In this document: positions 22,853 through 26,906 of the stretch, piece by piece
Numbering within the stretch: the first letter of the stretch is position 1
How the letters are laid out: every line of letters starts with the position of its first letter
NCBI GenBank assembly: GCA_905373625.1
Contig: CAJPTS010000004.1
Span: forward strand, 1 to 26,906
DNA length: 26,906 nucleotides
Reading direction: 5' to 3'
Source of the DNA: Bacteroidia bacterium
Lineage (GTDB): Bacteria; Bacteroidota; Bacteroidia; Bacteroidales; CAJPTX01
The notes under the pieces: model-generated
What the model was told of the DNA's origin: nothing
The model's database searches: none
Seen by the model: the letters and a program-made list of their open reading frames with translations, nothing else
Program-made: the position numbers and the translations under genes

Positions 22853-23950
22853 ATGCACATCCAGAGCTTGCAAGCATTTAATTTTAAGAGCTATGAGTAC
22901 CTCGCAGCCGACTTCCATCCCCGTATCAATATCCTGATCGGAGCTAATGGACAAGGCAAAACCAATGTGCTCGATATGCTTTATTACCTCAGTCTTTGTA
23001 AGTCTCCTCTCCGTTTCCCAGACTCGGCCGCCATACGCCACGATGCTCCTAGTGCGACTCTGCGCGGGACTTACCTAGATGACGAGCAACTTTTTACCGT
23101 TGCCCTATCGCTCAAAAAGAACTCTCCAAAGGAACTATTGCTGAACGAGACCGCTTATACCCGAATTGCCGATCACGTGGGGCGTATCCCCATTGTAGCC
23201 ATCTATCCACAGGATGTGGATCTTACGGCAGACGGCGGTGATTTGAAGCGTCGTTTTATGAATGCTACCATTTCACAGTATGAGAAGGAGTATCTGACCG
23301 CCGTACAACTCTACGAAAAGACGCTTGCACAACGCAACGCATTATTGAAACAGCAAGGACGTATTGATGAGGCTCTCCTCGCTTCCTTAGATAATCAACT
23401 TATTGCGACGGCTGCTCCCATATATCGGGAGCGTAAATTACTCTGTGAGAGACTCTTGCCACTGTTCAGGGAGTATTACGCATTGATCGCACAAAATGGT
23501 GAGATGCCCGATTTGCAATATCGCTCCCAACTAACTGCGGGTGATTACAACGAACAATTGCTGGCAGCTCGCCTAGCCGATAAAAGTGCTGGTCATACGA
23601 CCATTGGTATACACCGCGATGGCATCGAGTTCTTCTTGGACGGTTATCCGCTCAGGCGCGAGGGATCACAAGGGCAACAAAAAACATTTATTGTCGCATT
23701 GCGTCTAGCGCAGTTCAGCTACATCGCCGAAATATTACGAAAGAAACCCATCCTACTACTCGACGATATCTTTGACAGATTCGATGAGCAGCGTATCAAA
23801 CAAATGCTCGCACTGTTTGCCACGGAAGACTTTGGGCAGATTTTTATTACAGACACTTCTGCAGCACACATGGCATCAGAGAGATTAGCCGACGATACTG
23901 CATTCTTCCGTATAGAAAACAGTACTCTAACGCTCTTAGAACATGTTTGA
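22853..23950 (+). CDS. recF: DNA replication and repair protein RecF
   Basis: RecF is an ABC-type ATPase that helps load RecA at single-strand gaps. Its 365 residues match the family. The start MHIQSLQAFNFKSYE is typical. Walker A is GANGQGKTN (30-38), the signature is REGSQGQQKTF (269-279) and Walker B is ILLLDDIFDRFDE with D304-D305. The GIHRDGIEFFLDGYPLRREG block just before the signature is a good family mark. It follows dnaK after 188 nt with a terminator between, and overlaps dciA by 8 nt, which implies coupled translation. Confidence 0.96.
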   Translation: MHIQSLQAFNFKSYEYLAADFHPRINILIGANGQGKTNVLDMLYYLSLCKSPLRFPDSAAIRHDAPSATLRGTYLDDEQLFTVALSLKKNSPKELLLNETAYTRIADHVGRIPIVAIYPQDVDLTADGGDLKRRFMNATISQYEKEYLTAVQLYEKTLAQRNALLKQQGRIDEALLASLDNQLIATAAPIYRERKLLCERLLPLFREYYALIAQNGEMPDLQYRSQLTAGDYNEQLLAARLADKSAGHTTIGIHRDGIEFFLDGYPLRREGSQGQQKTFIVALRLAQFSYIAEILRKKPILLLDDIFDRFDEQRIKQMLALFATEDFGQIFITDTSAAHMASERLADDTAFFRIENSTLTLLEHV

Positions 23951-24263
23951 CGAGGAAGACGAACTCTATGTTGCTTACAATACTCCCAAATCTTTGGGGA
24001 GTGCCATTGCCGCGATGTTACGAGCGAACCCAAAGTTTGCAGCCGAGTACACGCTGGCGGTTGCTAAGAATATATGGTTAAACTCCAGCTCACAACCCAT
24101 TATTCACGCCACGGGCGACATCTATTTACGCGGCGCTACACTTTTCATACAGATTACCAACCCATCATTACGAGCCAACTTAAACACCATGCGCCAGACT
24201 ATATGCCAACAGCTCAATGAGCAGATCGTCGCAGTGAAACTCCGAGAGGTTAAATTCGTCTGA
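23943..24263 (+). CDS. dciA: DciA family (DUF721) helicase-loading protein
   Basis: This 106-residue basic protein belongs to DUF721, whose founding member DciA assists loading of the replicative helicase DnaB in bacteria without DnaC. Family marks are LGSAIAAMLRANPKFAAEYTLAVAKNIW, corresponding to the usual W-containing block, and the C-terminal LFIQITNPSLRANLNTMRQTICQQLNEQI, which forms the conserved LxxEL-like end. The ATG overlaps the recF stop by 8 nt and the stop is 2 nt before the DHH gene, so three genes form one unit. The recF-DUF721 pairing is common in Bacteroidota. The function is inferred from family. Confidence 0.88.
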   Translation: MFDEEDELYVAYNTPKSLGSAIAAMLRANPKFAAEYTLAVAKNIWLNSSSQPIIHATGDIYLRGATLFIQITNPSLRANLNTMRQTICQQLNEQIVAVKLREVKFV

Positions 24264-24265
24264 TT

Positions 24266-25351
24266 ATGCCAACTAACCACCGCGTCGCCGACGTTATAAA
24301 TTCGTTTGCCCTTGCACGCCTCAACGCTCTGCTACGAGATATAAAACGCATTAGCATTTGTTGCCATGCACGCCCCGACGGCGATGCTATCGGTTCTTCA
24401 CTCGGCTTAGGAAACCTCCTAGTAGCTCTCGGGTACGAAGTCCGTTGTATTGCTCCGAATCGCGCTCCTGCACACATTGCTTGGCCAGAAGGGGCAAGTA
24501 CTTTATTGTACAGTTTTGAAGACGAAGGAGGCGATGTAAAACCCTTCCTCGCGTCGAGTGAGCTCATTTTTTGCTTGGATTTCAATGCCCTATCTCGCCT
24601 AGATGAGCCGATGATGCTTTTTGTTGAGGCTCTCACCGCTCCCCGCGTAATGGTAGACCATCATCCGTATCCTGCTGCACAATTTGATCTTTACTTTTCG
24701 ATGCCCGAATCTAGCTCTACGTGCGAATTACTTACAGAACTCCTGTTAGCCAACTGGGGGCAGACGGCAATTTCTCGCCGCGTAGCCATCCCGCTATACA
24801 TGGGGCTGATGACCGATACGGGCTCTTTTAGCTACTCGTGCTCTCGTAAGCGGACGTTTGAAATTGCAGGTATTCTGGTCGAACAGGGGGTAAACGTTCC
24901 CGACGTACAAGCACAAGTATACAATAGCCGCACCCTCGATAGCTTAATGCTACAGTCGGCACTCATCCTACAGCACACCACATTTTTTGCAGGACGACCT
25001 GGCAAAGAACTAGCGGCCATCGTGCAACTCTCGCAGGCAGTACAAGAACAATTCAGGTATCAACCAGGTGATGCAGAAGGGCTAGCCAACCTACCGTTGT
25101 GCGTAGGCTCTGTACAAATATCAGTACTCCTTACCGAGCGTTCTAATGGTACGGTACGCGTATCGGCACGTAGCTCCAAACGCTACTCAATAAACAAGCT
25201 GCTCACCCAATATTTTAACGGCGGTGGTCACCCTCAAGCGTCGGGCGGAACGCTACGCATGCCTCTGCACGAAGCATATGAATACACTCGCCAGATCTTT
25301 CTACAGTTCCTAGAGAGGAAGCCATCGAACTCGGAACTCTTAGAGAGTTAG
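24266..25351 (+). CDS. DHH/DHHA1 phosphoesterase, NrnA-like
   Basis: This is a DHH-family phosphoesterase of the NrnA type, which hydrolyses short oligoribonucleotides and 3'-phosphoadenosine 5'-phosphate. The 361 residues carry the manganese-binding motifs H34-A-R-P-D38-G-D40, FCLDFN, the DHH triad (131-133) in MVDHHPYP, and MGLMTDTGSF. The C-terminal DHHA1 domain has NGGGHPQASGG (G319-G321, H322). Residue order and length fit NrnA rather than RecJ. It starts 2 nt after dciA and its last 12 nt overlap the convergent DUF4143 ATPase gene. Which substrate it prefers cannot be told from sequence. Confidence 0.88.
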   Translation: MPTNHRVADVINSFALARLNALLRDIKRISICCHARPDGDAIGSSLGLGNLLVALGYEVRCIAPNRAPAHIAWPEGASTLLYSFEDEGGDVKPFLASSELIFCLDFNALSRLDEPMMLFVEALTAPRVMVDHHPYPAAQFDLYFSMPESSSTCELLTELLLANWGQTAISRRVAIPLYMGLMTDTGSFSYSCSRKRTFEIAGILVEQGVNVPDVQAQVYNSRTLDSLMLQSALILQHTTFFAGRPGKELAAIVQLSQAVQEQFRYQPGDAEGLANLPLCVGSVQISVLLTERSNGTVRVSARSSKRYSINKLLTQYFNGGGHPQASGGTLRMPLHEAYEYTRQIFLQFLERKPSNSELLES

Positions 25352-26494
25352 CGTCTTCCACGCATGTACTCTTCCCTCCGTTGTAGTAAAATCTAGATCG
25401 CCGTCATAGATCACATGACAGTGTTCGGCAGACAGCCCCGAGAGTTTTGTCCACTTCGTAAGGTTTTTGAAAAAGTCGGCAGAATACGTTGCACCCGATT
25501 TTATCTCGTATACCTCAACAGAGTCCGCGCCGTAACACATCAGATCTAGTTCTACGCCCGCCTTATCTCGCCAAAAGGTAAGTACAGGCGCTTGACCGCG
25601 ATGTAAAGCCGCTTTTATGAACTCGTTGATTACGAGATTCTCAAATAAAGCTCCCCTTAAATAGTGTGTACTGAGTTGGGGGGCAGAGCGTATACTCAGG
25701 AGTGCACAGGCAAGCCCCGTATCATAAAAGTAAAGCTTAGGAGTCTTAACAAGGCGCTTGGTGTAATTCGCATGGTCGGCACGCAATGTATAGCAGATGT
25801 AACTCGTCTCCAGAATGCTTAACCACGAGGTAGCGGTGGAAACCGAGATACTACAATCGTTCGCCAATGATGAAAGGTTCAGGAGTTGACCCACGCGCCC
25901 TGCACAAAGTTGAGTAAAGCGAAGGAAATCAGACATATTGCCTATATTCTTGAGCAACCTAACATCCTTTTCCAAGTAAGTCTGAATGTAGGACGGATAA
26001 AAGTCTGTTGGGGCTATCGCCTTATCAAAAATACGAGGGTAACCTCCGTAGAAGATCTCCGCATCAGTGTTTTTAGGGAGAAGTGCTGCCTGCCGCATCT
26101 CGTTGTGAGAAAAAGGGAGGAGCTTTAGAATTGCCGTGCGTCCTGCCAAGGATTGCGAGATGCTTTCCATCAAAAGGAAATTGTGCGAACCCGCCAAGCA
26201 GTACATACCCTCGCGTCCTGCCAAATCTGTGTGCGTCTGCAAGTATGAAAAAAGTGCTGGTACGCGTTGCGCCTCATCTATGATGGTTTTATCTGGAAAA
26301 GTCCTGATAAACGAACGCGGATCTTCTCGCGCCAGCATCATTAGCTCCGGATCTTCTAACGATACATAGCGATAGTCCGTTAGGACATTTCTCAGTAGAG
26401 TAGACTTCCCTGATTGTCGCGGTCCTGTCAGTGTAACAATAGGGAACTTCTCTACAAGATAGAATAGTTTCTCTGCAATATCTCGCTTAATCAT
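25340..26494 (-). CDS. AAA-type ATPase with DUF4143 domain
   Basis: The 384 residues match the common AAA_14/DUF4143 ATPases, often present in many divergent copies in Bacteroidota and of unknown role. The N-terminal ATPase has Walker A GPRQSGKST (24-32) and Walker B TIIDEAQRVP (70-79), then CLAGSHNFLL (sensor-like). The middle resembles a winged helix (LNLSSLANDCSISVSTATSWLSILE). The C-terminal part carries FWRDKAGVELDLM and VYEIKSG, a D...ExK arrangement like PD-(D/E)XK nucleases and typical of DUF4143. It is an isolated minus-strand gene, bounded by the repeat-rich edge and overlapping the DHH gene end by 12 nt. It may be an accessory or mobile gene. A -7-like box lies at 26513-26520. Confidence 0.88.
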   Translation of the reverse strand: MIKRDIAEKLFYLVEKFPIVTLTGPRQSGKSTLLRNVLTDYRYVSLEDPELMMLAREDPRSFIRTFPDKTIIDEAQRVPALFSYLQTHTDLAGREGMYCLAGSHNFLLMESISQSLAGRTAILKLLPFSHNEMRQAALLPKNTDAEIFYGGYPRIFDKAIAPTDFYPSYIQTYLEKDVRLLKNIGNMSDFLRFTQLCAGRVGQLLNLSSLANDCSISVSTATSWLSILETSYICYTLRADHANYTKRLVKTPKLYFYDTGLACALLSIRSAPQLSTHYLRGALFENLVINEFIKAALHRGQAPVLTFWRDKAGVELDLMCYGADSVEVYEIKSGATYSADFFKNLTKWTKLSGLSAEHCHVIYDGDLDFTTTEGRVHAWKTLTL

Positions 26495-26512
26495 ACGGTC
26501 TTAGATAGTAAA

Positions 26513-26520
26513 CAAATATA
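26513..26520 (-). promoter_or_regulatory. Candidate -7 box for DUF4143 ATPase gene
   Basis: The minus strand reads TATATTTG, matching TAnnTTTG, with initiation predicted about 12 nt before the ATG at 26494. A TTTG upstream at 26553-26550 is too far away (29 nt) to be a normal -33. Confidence 0.35.
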
Positions 26521-26695
26521 CACTAATATAAATTTGCCGATTCATTAGCCAAATCTCCAATCAGAAAGTAAATTTGTCCATTTCTTATCTAAGTAACTCA
26601 GAATGTGTATAATGCGATGCGTATATTAAATGGCGATTGCCCATCAGTTAAAAGTGAGTTTTGTTGGGGCGAGGCGAAGTAGGTTCAAAATACGA

Positions 26696-26725
26696 GGTAC
26701 GAAGTACACGCAAAGCGTCTTAATC
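26696..26725. repeat. Partial direct copy of the GTAC repeat
   Basis: GGTACGAAGTAC (26696-26707) followed by ACGCAAAGCG resembles the core and spacer start of the 79-bp element (GGTACGAAGTAC then ACGACAAGCG), so a truncated unit lies in tandem before the full right copy. Confidence 0.65.
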
Positions 26726-26804
26726 AGGTACTAGGTACGAAGTACACGACAAGCGATCACAATCTGGGCTTTACTTGGAACTTCGCACTTCGTACCTAGT
26801 ACCT
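26726..26804. repeat. 79-bp GTAC-rich inverted-repeat element, right copy
   Basis: Arms at 26726-26745 and 26785-26804 match with one mismatch and are separated by 39 nt, exactly as in the left copy. Compared with 35-113, the first 37 nt are identical and I count about five differences over 79 nt, most in the second half of the spacer. The orientation is the same as the left copy. Confidence 0.85.
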
Positions 26805-26845
26805 AAAGAAGCCTCGCCCAAAAATACACGCATTGCGAATAAAAC

Positions 26846-26865
26846 GGGCAAGGCGCGCCTCGCCC
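26846..26865. repeat. GC-rich 20-bp palindrome
   Basis: GGGCAAGGCG followed directly by CGCCTCGCCC forms a palindrome with one mismatch and no loop, centred on GGCGCGCC. Its right arm carries the same GCCTCGCCC as 26811-26819. No T-run follows, so a terminator role is not supported. Confidence 0.6.
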
Positions 26866-26906
26866 CTACTCTTAGATTTGCATCCAGAATCAAGACACAG
26901 ACTCTA

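Larger units (their letters stand above)
26667..26819. repeat. Inverted GGGCGAGGC pair enclosing the GTAC repeat
   Basis: GGGCGAGGC (26667-26675) and its exact reverse complement (26811-26819) flank the right-hand GTAC repeat cluster. The same nonamer recurs, in one arm with one mismatch, as the 20-bp palindrome at 26846-26865. The arms look like the ends of a composite repeat unit. Confidence 0.5.
26495..26906. other. Gene-free right edge with palindromic repeats
   Basis: No plausible gene is seen. The first 110 nt are AT-rich and hold the ATPase promoter region, including two copies of TAAATTTG 40 bp apart (26529-26536, 26569-26576) on the plus strand. From about 26665 to 26865 the sequence is made of GC-rich GGGCGAGGC repeats and the GTAC-type palindromes. 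The two repeat families are nested, as described separately. Confidence 0.6.

Noticed and set aside
26846..26865. GC-rich palindrome as a terminator
   Set aside because: No T-run follows on either strand and no gene ends close by; it belongs to the repeat family instead.
1..26906. Prophage, integrative element or defence island
   Set aside because: No integrase, transposase, tRNA attachment site or phage structural gene is seen; apart from two isolated accessory genes the content is housekeeping.

Overview
The window reads as a chromosomal segment of a Bacteroidota bacterium, most likely order Bacteroidales and Porphyromonas-like. Five points support this. It carries GldA- and GldB-family genes, a DUF4835 protein, and a Bacteroidota-type RNA polymerase omega protein placed between bamD and coaBC. 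It has the recF-dciA pair typical of the phylum. Several start regions carry promoter boxes of the TAnnTTTG type instead of sigma70-type hexamers. Few genes have a clear Shine-Dalgarno sequence. The content is mostly housekeeping. I found no tRNA, rRNA, CRISPR array, integrase, transposase or phage gene.

Layout. Positions 1-531 hold no convincing gene; they contain GTAC-rich palindromic repeats and a perfect 13-bp hairpin. At 532-2463 (minus) lie an exported protein of unknown function and a gldA-type ABC ATPase. Then come plus-strand ubiX (flavin prenyltransferase), ribF (FAD synthesis) and gltX (Glu-tRNA synthetase). From about 13960 down to 5811 runs a long minus-strand cluster in the order bamD, rpoZ-like, coaBC, DUF4835/PorD-like, recN, queC, queE, xseA. 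xseA appears to have its own promoter. Next are minus-strand DUF3078 (outer-membrane protein) and a 2[4Fe-4S] ferredoxin, each with its own terminator, followed by gldB and 5-formyl-THF cyclo-ligase. Divergent from gldB is fhs (formate-THF ligase). Then come an orphan C5-cytosine DNA methyltransferase (minus), dnaK (plus) and the tightly packed recF-dciA-nrnA run (plus). Last is a minus-strand DUF4143 ATPase, followed by a gene-free end with the same GTAC-rich repeat as the left edge.

How the genes work together. Flavin supply (ribF) serves flavin users (ubiX, coaBC). fhs and the cyclo-ligase feed the tetrahydrofolate one-carbon pool. recN, xseA and recF are DNA-repair genes; dciA loads the replicative helicase. 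queC and queE are two steps of the 7-deazaguanine pathway. bamD, DUF3078, the DUF4835 protein and gldB are envelope genes, the last two belonging to families linked to gliding or type IX secretion.

The most unusual points are the 79-bp palindromic repeat at both ends in the same orientation; a QueE with a stretched cysteine motif (CX3CX11C); a CoaBC lacking two residues considered catalytic in E. coli; and two accessory genes (methyltransferase, DUF4143 ATPase) whose 3' ends run into the coding ends of neighbouring core genes, one of them through a transcription terminator. I did not find a clear undescribed multi-gene system.
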